DNA of 64,000 bases from Baylisascaris procyonis. Taxonomy: Eukaryota > Nematoda > Chromadorea > Rhabditida > Ascarididae. The position numbers were made by a program, and so were the translations under genes. Under the pieces are notes generated by a model that was not told the origin of the DNA, searched no databases, and saw nothing but the letters and a program-made list of their open reading frames with translations. Every line of letters begins with the position of its first letter. Position 1 is the stretch's first letter. Positions 39,501-49,391 of the stretch are shown here, one piece after another. The stretch lies in contig JAZARR010000229.1 of assembly GCA_037389465.1 (NCBI GenBank), forward strand, positions 1,029,501-1,093,500, read 5' to 3'.

Positions 39501-42500
39501 ATAGTATCATTTTTTAGCAATGAGCCTTAAGCATACTGCTGTAATATTCTATCGAAATGAGATAAAGATGAAAAATGTAGAAAATTTTGCGATCTCTTAT
39601 TATTAATTATCCTCTCACTATATGTTTTATCTATAAGAATTTTCAATTAGTTGTTAAATTCTCTATCTTATTTTATTTTTTTCTTCGTATATATTTGATT
39701 GTGTCGATTGTTTGATTTTTGATTCCTTTTTGTTATAAATACGCGAGAGATTCGATTTATTGCCAACTTTTTTAATAAACGTTCAAATTTTAGTAGATAG
39801 GTTGGCTGCATTGCCCTCTTATGCCCTCATTTTTGTTAGCTAAATTCATTTCCCAACATCACATTGCTTGCTTCCCCTATTCGTATCATACCTTTGAAAA
39901 CCATTTTATTGGTACCACATTGTCTGAAAGCGCATCTCGAATAGTATCGATCGGGTTATCAATAGAATCGTTTTCTACGTTGTGTTTCTAGTGGACTTTT
40001 CGAATTGCAAACCATGCAAACTCGCATTTATTCCTTGTGGCTCATAACATTTTAACTCATATAGAGGCGAAAATGGGGGGGAAGGGGGAGGGGGAATTAA
40101 TTTTCAGTGAGTGACGTTTCAGATGGGGACTAAATTCGAGGGGGAGTGAATTTAATATAAATTTGTGTTTCGTCGCGTCAATTGAGCGCATTCTTGAATT
40201 GAAACGTTACATGCCGAATCAAATCAACGCGAAAACTTGATTCCTTCAGCAGTTCGACCATAAATCGCATTTCATGCGAACTTTTACGTCAACGATAACG
40301 AAAAAAAAATTTACGTAGTCGAGGTTCTTTGAGATTATTTCGTTATCCAGTAATTGTTGTTTACTCATTAAGAAATCACGTGTATGACCATGTGATATCC
40401 ACGTGCATTCCGATCTCTCGACGTTTCAGGTTTAATGTTTTCTCAATTTAGGGCTGTAGAAAGCATCATGGCATCACATAACCTGGGGAAGGGGAATTCT
40501 TGAGCCAGAAAATTGCATTCTAAAAGAAGATGGCTATGCATTAAGAAGCATTGCAATTGGAGATGTGTAATCTACTCTTCCACTCTCTCTGTGTCTCATA
40601 TCGTCGTTGGAATGTGCACCTCATCACTTTATATTAGATGGGAATGTGTAGAGAGTATCGGCATCACTCACTGCTCATTTCCCCCGTTTTTCGTTTCCGT
40701 AGCTGTTTCCTGTTTGCCATTTCCACCTCAGATGGCCACTATCAACACAACAAGTAACGATCGATTTCAGCATTCTGCTCCCGTTTTCCCTTTCCCAATA
40801 ACCAAAACGCTGCCAACCACATACTATCATACTTCAAGGGCTTGTCCTTATATTAAGTTTAAAGCTTCTTTAGGCATGATTATATTCAGAGGGAGTGTAA
40901 TTTTGTCTGTGATATGCGGTGAATGTGAATTGCGTTTCTGGTATATTATCACCATCCAGTGTTATGAAAATGAATTCTCTCATGAATACAGTTTCTAATA
41001 CAGGTTATGTACTCGAGTACCACAGAAATACCGTGCACAAGGTACATTCGTCATCGATATCTCAAAGCTCGAAAATGAATCTGCGCTTAGAAAGGCCTGT
41101 TTTTTTTTTTCATATTTTCTTTGACCCGTTCATTTTTCCTTTTCAGAGTACCAAGTGTTTCAGTTATGTCCACCCATGGATACTCTCGAGAAGGCTGCCC
41201 GCTTTCGAGCAGACGAACTTTTTGGCTCAGACTGAAGTCCGTCAATGGACCCAGTTTCAGACTTGATCCTGATACCTAAAAATGTATTTTCAAACTCCGG
41301 ATTAGCTTTGCGGCTTTCTCGAATCTCGCTTCAGCTCTTGGTTTGAAGAGTTTAGCCTCCTCTTCAAATTCGCTCCTCGTCTTCAAAAGTTCGCCCTTTG
41401 TTGTGCCTCAAAACGTGGCCTTTCTTCTGATTTCTGTCAGAGGTAATGTGATTGCTAGCTTTAGATAATCTGTTTCTAGTTTCAGCAGCTAAAAAAATCT
41501 GCTTTGCCTCCGCCCTCCTGAAAGTTCTGTTGAACTCTGGCTCATGGAAGACTGGAGATGTTACTCATTTTGGCTCCGGCCATGGAGTCACTCTATTTTA
41601 ATTTCACCATTTAATTATTAGCAGAGCTGTCGGAACTCGAGTGTGACGTATCATGTCTTTGAGGAATCAGTGTGTCCCTGCACCGCACCACGAATTCAAC
41701 CAAAGAATTCTTTGTGTTAACCTTAATGTTGTGTTTTTTGAATATTGAAGTAACTGCATTCATAAGTATATTTAACGTTATGTCATTTCATTCGACGGAT
41801 ATCGACTCTCAAAGATGAAGGAGGTTCACATTTTATGTTCAACGTAACACCTAAAAATTTTAAAATTTCAAAGGATTCGAAGTTTGTATTGATTGGATCT
41901 CATTACTGCCCAGCATCACCTACCTTTCAAAATTTTTGAGAGAGTTTCAGTGGAAGGAGGTGAGGGATTAATGCAGAGTACAAATGTAAACTTTGAGCAC
42001 TACAAAGTAAGAATGAAACGGATGTATGTTGCAGGATGGGAACGGAAGCTGGGGCAAACCGTCGGGATGTTCGCGCTATTACAAGCTTACGGCCCATAAC
42101 GAAGTTATTCGAGTAGACAGAGGACTGTCTTTACCCGCTTCTAGTGGAGACATTCAGGTATGGCTGTTTAGCATGGTGGTCTTCTCCTGCAGGTCATTTC
42201 CGACCAAATTGATTTTTTTCAGATATTTTTTGCTGCGGTTGGTTCCCTATCAGGCTAGTTTGTTTCTTTTCAGGGTAGGAGGCAGGGGAATTCGTTGCGT
42301 ATTTGCCCTTCAATTTCCCGTTCTACTTTGTTGTGGATATTTTTGAATACTGAGCATTTAAATGTACATATTTTTAGTGCGGCATCTAGCCATGGCTGTG
42401 TTTGAGATGTGGAGTAGCGGAAATGTGTTTAGTGAATGAAATGAGGTGTCGGTCGAATGCTGAGTGAAGAAAAGGTTTTATCTTTGCCTCTTTTCTCAAG

Positions 42501-45500
42501 AAGCACTCGTCATTTCCCCATTCTCCGTTCATCTTTGCTCTCTTCTTTACAGATTTATCACTTCCCTTCTCATACCACAAAGCGAATGTATGCATTGATA
42601 CATTGGTCTTAGAGTACTCTGCTGAGCATGCTGAGGTTATGTGTTTTCAACTGATTATCTCTTAGCTGAAATAAGATCATGCACTTCAATTCGCGAATCG
42701 ATATTGTTTTAATTAATCATGCAATGGGTAGATCAGATTCAATACTATCTTCTGCAAAGCACGGTTCACTTAGCACGAGCATCACTAATTGTCACGATAT
42801 AGGTGCAGTTAGCATTGGCTTATGTGCACTGCAGCCGAACCTTTCTTCAACTGTAACTAAAACAATCAGTAACGATATAAATGCCTCCTACATTCATTTC
42901 TGCTGTCGTGTTAATATCTGACAATGTTTCTTTCGGTGTCTTCAATTAAAAACATTGTTCGCCCCACTCCATAGTTGGATCTGTTATTACGTCGAAAGTG
43001 ATTCATTGAGCACTCGAATTATTCGTTTACCTATCGCTAATGTTTGCATTATTCGAATGAATGCATGAGCCAACTCTGAATGTCACTTATTTGCGAATAA
43101 AACACAAAATTTGTAGTAGACGTAGATTAAAGAAGGATTATGATGCATGAAATGATACGTTAATGTAAACGAAATCGAAGTAAGAAGACGATGGATGAGG
43201 TTAAATATGCTTTTGCGTATTCTTTATTTTTGCTTTGTTACTTGTGTTGTTTTGATTCATTTTATTCTTATAGTATAGAACCTGCTTTATGTTGTTTCAT
43301 TTGAAGTATTGTTAAATGCGATTACATTCGTTTAATTTCAGATTCTTTCAAAGAGATATGAGAATGAAACATCAATACGAGGGTCTTTTGTAAGGAAAAT
43401 TTATACGGGCAAAAGGAGTGAATCGCGTGATACATCTCGTTTATGTGCACTTGCAGTGATCACCTATTTTTGGAAAGGATCGATTGTACCACTCATCGCC
43501 GATGAACATCTCTTACCTCAACTGAGGCCAAATAAACGAGTGAGATTTGCCAATCTTATTTATTTGCGCTGCAAAGTTGCACTTTTCTTTGATGAGTTTT
43601 CGTTTTATAGCCCTCTTTGGTACTCTTTTCTCATTAGTTGATGATGTGGAGTGGACAGATGGAATGATATCTGTCGTATTTCCTCAATTATTGGCATAGA
43701 GCATAAGCTTTCTTTATTATACAACGGATTCGGAGAGTTGCAATTTCATCTCAACGTTATATGTCAACGAATTTTCCTTTCCCATTGCTATTTGCTTCTG
43801 CTCTGATACTATTCTTCTAACGGTCAGCTTTGTCGGGGTTGTTTTATTCGATTCCAGGCGGTTGAAAATGTTATACGAAAAAAAAAATGCCTTACCTGCA
43901 CTTCATTGTGCAAATGTGAAAGCTTTATATTTATTTAGTGGGAACGGAAACTTTCAGAGAATCGGGTTTCTTCCTTACGATGAAGCTGACTGGCATTAAA
44001 AGAACGACCCTCCAATGAAGTGTGTTTACTTTCCTCCGTAGGGCGCGTTTGTTCAACTTAGAACCTATGTTGGTTGAATAATGCAACATTATACCCATCT
44101 ACTAACTTTCACTACAGCCGTTTGCTGTTATAAATTATCATTCTGCAATGTAATGTTATTGTTTGTTTATGCGCAGACGTTGTTATATAGTAGTGTATTG
44201 TTATATAAATACATTTATAAGTGGAGATTTGCACGAAAATATAGCAATTAATACCATGTTCTGGACTTTGCTTTAACATTCTGAATTCAGAGAAGATAAT
44301 TTACAGCCGTACGAAGGAGTGGAAGAGGAGAATGAGATCAGAGATGAAGAAGGAGCACAACCTCGTAAGTCACATGACCATTGCCCAGAGATGAAGCGCA
44401 GTGCTGGAAACGATGTTCCTAGTATGCCGACAAACGAAAGCGATATTGGCGGAGCGCGGGTAAAAGGTGGCAGTGACTGTTTTGCTTGCATCTCTTCATC
44501 ATCTCATACAGAGGGATTGTGTGGGTTGAGGTAATGCTAGGGGATCGATTGATACGACTTATAGGAAAACAGTTTATTAATTTATTCAGATGTTAGTTGA
44601 ATCTCCTAAATAGATATGGCACTATATTTGTGATTGGTAAGTAGAACAAATCAATGGATCGGGTAAGTCGTGTGCATCCTCAGGCACTGGTTCAGTTGTC
44701 TAGCATTGGCGGTGATACGATTTCTGATGTCTAAAATCTCGGGACTACGAGATAGCCTGTTCCTCTGAGAAAACCGGAACATATAAAAGCGATCCCGCAC
44801 TCATTATCTCCTATACCCTCGGATTGCTGTTTCGTTTCTTTTCCTATTTTGTGAGAATCCTTTTCCACTGTTTGAGATACCGAAGTGAGATAAGTCTCTG
44901 AAGCAAATTTCAGGTGCACCGCGTGTGTCTGTTCGTGCAAGCAATATTTGGGAGGGTGAGACGCCATCGTTGGACAATCTTGTGCTGAATCATGCGGACC
45001 ATTTGAAAAGACTCGCACTTGCCAAGGAGTTGGAAAACCAAAATCGATTTGCTGCTCTCCTCGATAGGGCCGAACAATTTCTGGATCGTTTCGAGCAGGT
45101 TATTCATCTTTTCTACTTGCTTGACATTGCACACTTTGCTTCATGAAGGTGTGGGAAGGAGGAATAATGCTTCAAGAAGCGCAATGGCACTCTTCCTCGA
45201 TCTTTAAGAGCTTTTAAAAAGTCTTTAAAAATTTCAGTAAACTCGATGCAGTTTTATACCTTTTTCTTATTCGCGGCATCGTAACTGGTCCCAGTTTGTC
45301 GCCATACTCTTCGCCTTACAACCGCTGATTTTAACACTGTGTTGACAATAAGCGGTCACTAAACAATCCACTCTGGGCGTTGTGAGCAGATTGCAACTCG
45401 TCAACACCCTATGGGTCGCAATGTAAGCGTAAGTGCATGTGTTCGTGAAGTCCTCATTAATGAAAGGTCGTTGCTGTCAGAAGTACAGCACCAAGAATTT

Positions 45501-48500
45501 TGCGAAGCAAATCAACAGAATCGATTTGGGTGAGTGTGCAGAAGAAAACGGCAAAATGAGTTGTCGAACTATAACTGTCTATTCTTAAATGGCGAAAGAG
45601 TTGTCTCTCAAGATGGCCTTGGCTTCTACATTGCTTGCAGATAGCGAGATGAAGTATATTCAACATTTAATCTCAATCTCGCTATCTGCACGAATTTCCC
45701 ACATGATTTTACAGACGTTATTAGTGAAGATAAAGCTGCATTCACTCTGAGCAAGGGAACTTGTAACAGTCATTGTTGAATTATTGAATAGGCCGTCAAA
45801 CGGATCTCGCTAATTGGTTTGTAGTCTGAGCCAGTTCAGAACTAAGAGTCACCCTTACCTAGTGAGGGTCGTTGCCTGCTTGAAAGATCTCCGATAGCGG
45901 ACCACAAAACAGAAGATGAATGTAGGAATAATTTTCCTATGGAACCATCGATAAAGAGGTACTGACGTCTACGGAGGAAGGAAAATTGTGATCCGAACTA
46001 TCTAACTAGCATTGAACTGAGTCGAATGAAGGCTTATGCTAACATGTTCAATTGAGCACATTGCATCATATAGAACTATTTCAAAGAAACTGAAGAAGTG
46101 AGAAAGTGAACCTTCGCGAGCTCTCGATAGTGCGTTGCTAAGATACTCAAGGTAGCTCACGAACATTACGTGTCTCCACTCAGTGAGACGTTCAGTAACG
46201 TCGTTAAGTACCAGGTAAGGGCACTCAAAAACGCATGTATCGCAAATAAGATCGTAACAAATACATGCACTGCGCTACGTTTGTTGGCCACACAGACAGA
46301 ACGCTATAGGTGGATAGCTCATTAAAGATGTTCAAGTGTGCTTGCAGACAAGACTAGATTATCTGCACGCACAAGCATTGGCTTTCCGAATCGCTGGAAA
46401 AGGGTTCTCAAACTTTTGCTTCAGAGGATTATATCGTACTCTTTGAAGTAAATGAAGTCGAATTTTTGTTATACAAGCTCATGTGATATCGATATTAACA
46501 CCCTCCCCCCCCCCCACTCCATCCTGCTTTGCGCCCACTTAACTGAGAAATCTTGGCTAAGCCAGTGGACGTTTTTAAAATTATCGGGAGAGCTCAGGGG
46601 CGAGAATTATTTGATATGTGAGAGTGTTATGACAGGCTGGTTTAGAAAAGCTGCAGTAAATTGCCAGAGAGTGACTAGGACATATATGTAACTGGAAACA
46701 TAACGATTATCTTTGACACCATAAAGCAATTAAGTTGCTGTCTGTTTATGTCATTCGTGAAAATATTCAAACAGGGTGGAAGGATTAAACCGCTTCGATG
46801 CTTGTTCTCACTGTTTACTTTGTAAGTAATTCATATTTATTTAATTACCCACTTCGTTCTCCTACGATAGAAGGGAACTCTGAAGGATAAAATGAATTAA
46901 AAACGTTGTGGCCGATTTGGTTGCCTAACGATAAGGTGCCGCAGGGCGCTTTAGGTGAACGAGAACACAGCCGTCCCCATCCGTTATTCGTCAATTTCTA
47001 GAGGTGAGCCACTGCCTTTCGATGCGCAACGTCCCCCCCCCCCCCCATATAATTCCAGTCTTTTGCCCTACACATAACAAGAAGGTTTTTTCCTGCTCCT
47101 ACAACAATCTGTGCAACCTAGATTTGCGCAGAATGCAATTTGTAATGAAAGTGTTCATTATTATCGACGGGTTTCTGCTTTCCTTATGATCATGCGATTT
47201 TTGCCTTTATTACGAGTATCCCTAGTGCATAGATAGAATATTTCTTGTGGTGGTATCCAAAAGTGTTTGTTCAAGATATCATTTAATTGGTAGTCGGGAA
47301 TATGGTTGCGGTGGTCTGCGTTATGTCGGTACTGTCGTTGTTAATTGTGGCCTGTACTGTTGGGTCCCTCCCCCCTTGCCTTCAGTGTCAGGTCGTTCCT
47401 CAGTTTCTTTCTGCAACACGAAAATCATTTGACTTCATATTGCCTTTAATGATGTTTGATGCGTTGTTGAGAATAACAACCTACTGATTGCTGCTTTCGT
47501 TAATATTTTCCTAGTCGGGATCTCAGGCAGGTTAGAACTGAATTTGAATCCATATTGCAAAGTGAATTCATATTGAATTTCAGGCGGGTCTCACTTTGGG
47601 TCTTTCTTGTGCCTCTGAGCCTCAATATGTATTCGATAATGGTGAATTGTGGGAGTCGCAGCCGGTTGAGAACATTGCGAACACTGTTACTATAGGAGGT
47701 GAAACGCGTGCAGATGTCGATACCCACGAAGCACAGGTATCTTTTCTCTTGCTTATCGAACATTTGCAATCCATTCCTTACATTGTTTTATGCAAATTTA
47801 TTTTTGCGACTTCCATTTACTTCTCTTGTTGTGTGTTTTTCCAAACCTTGGCAGTGCCTTTGAAATTAAATTGATTACAGCTGTAACCTTTTGATATGGT
47901 TGATATGGCTTCCGCCTACACAATAGTAATGACAACAGAATTTACATATTTTGTTCGAAGTTCGTGCAAATCAGCTAAACAATGCAATTGCATTCGTTTG
48001 CATGTGTGTGGAAAATATTTGCTTTGTTAGGGTATGTCATTTTTGATTGAGCGTCGGTAGTTATGCGAACTTAAACAGTCGTTATAAAGTTGTGGAGTGA
48101 CCTTCAGCTGAACTTTTTATGCGCTTTGCGTATTATTTAAATTTTTCAATGTTGCAGGTAATTTTCAAATATATGAATTTGTTTTATTCATTTCTGTTGA
48201 TTTGTTTCAGTATTTAGACGTTTCAGTATTTTTACATCGTTGTTTCTCATACGTTTATTCAACTTTGATCAGCAAAACTGCATTGTAATGCCGCCATATA
48301 TTTGCTTAATTAATCTATGGTCGCATGTTTGTATCTGTTGGTCTGTTTGTTCAGTAGTTTTAGCAGGGGAATCAGTAATCTAACGGTGAGTAGATTATGC
48401 ACCATACAATCATTTCTATGTCACATTTCACATTTTCTTATCACCTCAAAGAAGGTAATGGGAATTTAAAGGCGTAATAAAATTTGCATGCACTTGTAGC

Positions 48501-49391
48501 GATCGGATCGGAAAAGAACGATTCATTCGTAAATGATTTGTATCAATGGTCGAATAGAAGCATCATTTTGCATAATTTATCTTTATTCATAACTCGATAT
48601 GGTGAATGACATTTAAGATGGCTCCCTGTTTTTTTTTTTTTAAATAGTAATATTAATGTTTTTTCAGTATCTCGCAACAGTGAGCGATAAATTAACGGAG
48701 AATAATCATAACGATTTCATTCACTATCAGTAAATATCAACGCATTCGCAATAAGGTACCATCGATTGCTCTTTCCTTCAATGCAATTATATGGCAGCTG
48801 TCGTTTCAGTTATGTAGTTTGCGTTAAACAACCAATGTCAGCCACAGTTCACTTCTTTGTGAAGATCTGGTTGGGAATATAACGGCAACCACTGCGTCTG
48901 TCAACCGAATATAGCCGTAACTATGTGATCTTTAGCTGTCGAAGTACCATCAACCACAGATCTATATTGAAGATCATTTTCTGCAAATATTTACATAAAA
49001 AGGAATATTGGTGGTTGGTGTTTGGATCTTCTGGTTAGAATAAATGATGGCTATCCAGCTAAGTTTGGGAGTCAGTGATGATCCATTCGGAGAATAATCA
49101 GAGAAACGGTGACGTCGCAAAGTTTAGCTTTGTTCGCATTGGCTGAGAATATTCAAAAAGAGGAATGAAAAGGGCATTGAATTAGTGACGGAATCGCAGT
49201 TTATTTTGGCGATCGTATAAATAGCTAAATATTTATTGCTTATCGTTGTTATATATGGAGACCAGAAAACTTTGTTAAGAGTTTGAGCTTATTCAATGCT
49301 AAAATCTCTGTTGTGGATTTCATTCTTTTTTCATCATAAATAGGACTTTGAGGCATTTGTTAGTGATGCACTCGACGCAATGTGGAAATAA
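21528..49391 (+). CDS. Large protein with a tandemly duplicated domain, function unknown
   Basis: Sixteen exons in consistent phase give 678 aa: 21528-21591, 22367-22523, 22672-22832, 22963-23071, 23143-23179, 27484-27582, 31434-31643, 32370-32582, 34568-34698, 41004-41094, 42035-42157, 43342-43539, 44307-44364, 44914-45098, 47584-47736, 49344-49391 (TAA). I do not recognise a named family. Residues 1-170 are polar with no visible domain. Two related domains follow, at about 186-350 and 372-531 (separate entries). Next come an acidic stretch (EGVEEENEIRDEEG), an amphipathic helix with coiled-coil character at about 569-612, and a polar tail ending DALDAMWK. There is no signal peptide or membrane segment, so the protein is probably intracellular. 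Weak points are the first exon, the donor at 22523 (a GTAAGC lies earlier, at 22481), the exon ending 23071, a GC donor at 41095, and an optional 24-base exon at 31290-31313. The exon chain from 27484 to 49391 is well supported by phase and the internal repeat. Confidence 0.72.
23180..27483 (+). other. Intron 5 of the 28 kb gene, mostly satellite
   Basis: The intron opens at the donor TTCTG|GTGAGT after 23179 and closes at ATTTTAG, 27483. All but 383 bases are the 35-bp tandem array. The unique 3' part (27101-27483) has no coding signal; a likely branch and acceptor region lies in its last 60 bases. The exons on each side join in phase 0 (AFAYRVL to ILAHQLG). Confidence 0.7.
23181..27100 (+). 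repeat. 35-bp minisatellite, 112 units
   Basis: A head-to-tail array with period 35 and total length 3,920 bases, exactly 112 units. Variant positions stay in register from the first unit to the last, so there are substitutions but no insertions or deletions. A unit starts TGAGTTTCAATGTGAGTTAC and continues CTTTAAAAGGATTCT. Common variants are GTGATT for GTGAGT (about 15 units), CAGTG for CAATG (about 10, all from unit 62 on), GTCAG (units 47, 68 and 87) and GAGGTTC (units 2, 56 and 112). The array starts at the second base of the intron, so unit 1 overlaps the real 5' splice site. No long open frame can persist, since 35 is not a multiple of 3. Confidence 0.97.
28385..28394. repeat. G10 homopolymer run
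   Basis: Ten G inside a purine-rich patch in the intron 27583-31433 of the 28 kb gene. Confidence 0.95.
29786..29796. repeat. G11 homopolymer run
   Basis: Eleven G directly after GGGGA, in the same intron as the run at 28385. Confidence 0.95.
30694..30718. repeat. (TAAA)n microsatellite
   Basis: About six perfect copies of TAAA in the intron 27583-31433. Probably of no functional consequence. Confidence 0.95.
34699..41003. other. Long intron of the 28 kb gene (6.3 kb)
   Basis: No nested gene can be supported. A C13 run lies at 35347-35359. Several open frames exceed 80 codons: 36747-37043 (98 codons), 37637-37900 (87 codons, starting with a hydrophobic, signal-peptide-like stretch) and 40513-40998 (161 codons, the longest in the window). 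None shows a domain, and the intron is T-rich, which favours chance hydrophobic frames. If any is real it would be a nested gene on the same strand as its host. Confidence 0.5.
35347..35359. repeat. C13 homopolymer run
   Basis: Thirteen C within a pyrimidine tract in the 6.3 kb intron. Confidence 0.95.
41276..41574 (-). pseudogene. Broken antisense coding remnant in an intron
   Basis: On the minus strand, two overlapping frames have the character of one charged protein split by a frameshift. The upstream frame runs 41574 to 41374 (67 codons including stop) and contains FHEPEFNRTFRRAEAK and AAETRNRLSKASNHITSD. The second runs 41407 to 41276 (44 codons including TAG) and contains RSEFEEEAKLFKPRAEARFE. 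They overlap by 34 bases. The composition is alanine-, glutamate- and arginine-rich and helical, unlike the T-rich intron around it. I do not recognise the parent. It may be a retrocopy fragment, a mobile-element gene or part of an unannotated gene. Confidence 0.35.
45240..46440. other. Compositional island in an intron, possible decayed mobile element
   Basis: Within the intron 45099-47583, this stretch lacks the T-runs typical of the neighbouring introns and is more GC-balanced. It has no frame long enough to call. It includes a perfect inverted repeat at 45636-45690. I see no terminal repeats, target duplications or transposase motifs, so the mobile-element interpretation is only an inference from composition. 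Confidence 0.25.
45636..45690. repeat. Perfect 15-bp inverted repeat (hairpin)
   Basis: The left arm is TGCAGATAGCGAGAT at 45636-45650. The right arm at 45676-45690 is its exact reverse complement, and a 25-base loop lies between. The stem does not extend on either side. A transcript could fold into a short hairpin, shorter than a typical microRNA precursor stem. Confidence 0.75.
46505..46515. repeat. C11 homopolymer run
   Basis: Eleven C in the intron 45099-47583. Confidence 0.95.
47033..47046. repeat. C14 homopolymer run
   Basis: Fourteen C, the longest such run here, in the same intron as the C11 run and about 500 bases from it. Confidence 0.95.

Larger units (their letters stand above)
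34631..43539 (+). other. Repeated domain, copy B (residues about 372-531)
   Basis: Copy B lies in exons 34568-34698, 41004-41094, 42035-42157 and 43342-43539. Motifs parallel to copy A are IDFDTVARIILG, PQKYRAQGTFVID, DGNGSWGKPSGCSRYYK, SKRYENE, RGSFVRKIYTG and LAVITYFWKGSIVPL. The intron before ILSKRYE and the one after PNKR are in phase 0 at the same places as in copy A. Copy B has an extra intron directly before DGNGSW. That intron requires a GC donor at 41095, but it gives exactly the same 12-residue spacing (after VVD or VID) as copy A. An intron of 6.3 kb splits the domain. Confidence 0.72.

Noticed and set aside
40513..40998. Longest open frame in the window (161 codons, plus strand)
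   Set aside because: It lies wholly inside the 6.3 kb intron, is rich in I, S, F and C from T-rich DNA, has no domain, and ends just before a well-defined acceptor. Chance is the simpler explanation.
44307..44534. Extension of exon 44307-44364 to 44460 or beyond
   Set aside because: The frame stays open, but the strong donor CTC|GTAAGT at 44364 gives the phase required by the next exon at 44914; the later donor at 44460 does not.
46775..46823. Possible small exon (acceptor AAACAG, donor TTT|GTAAGT) of the 28 kb gene
   Set aside because: Exons ending 45098 and starting 47584 join in phase 0, and including this 49- or 50-base segment would break the frame.
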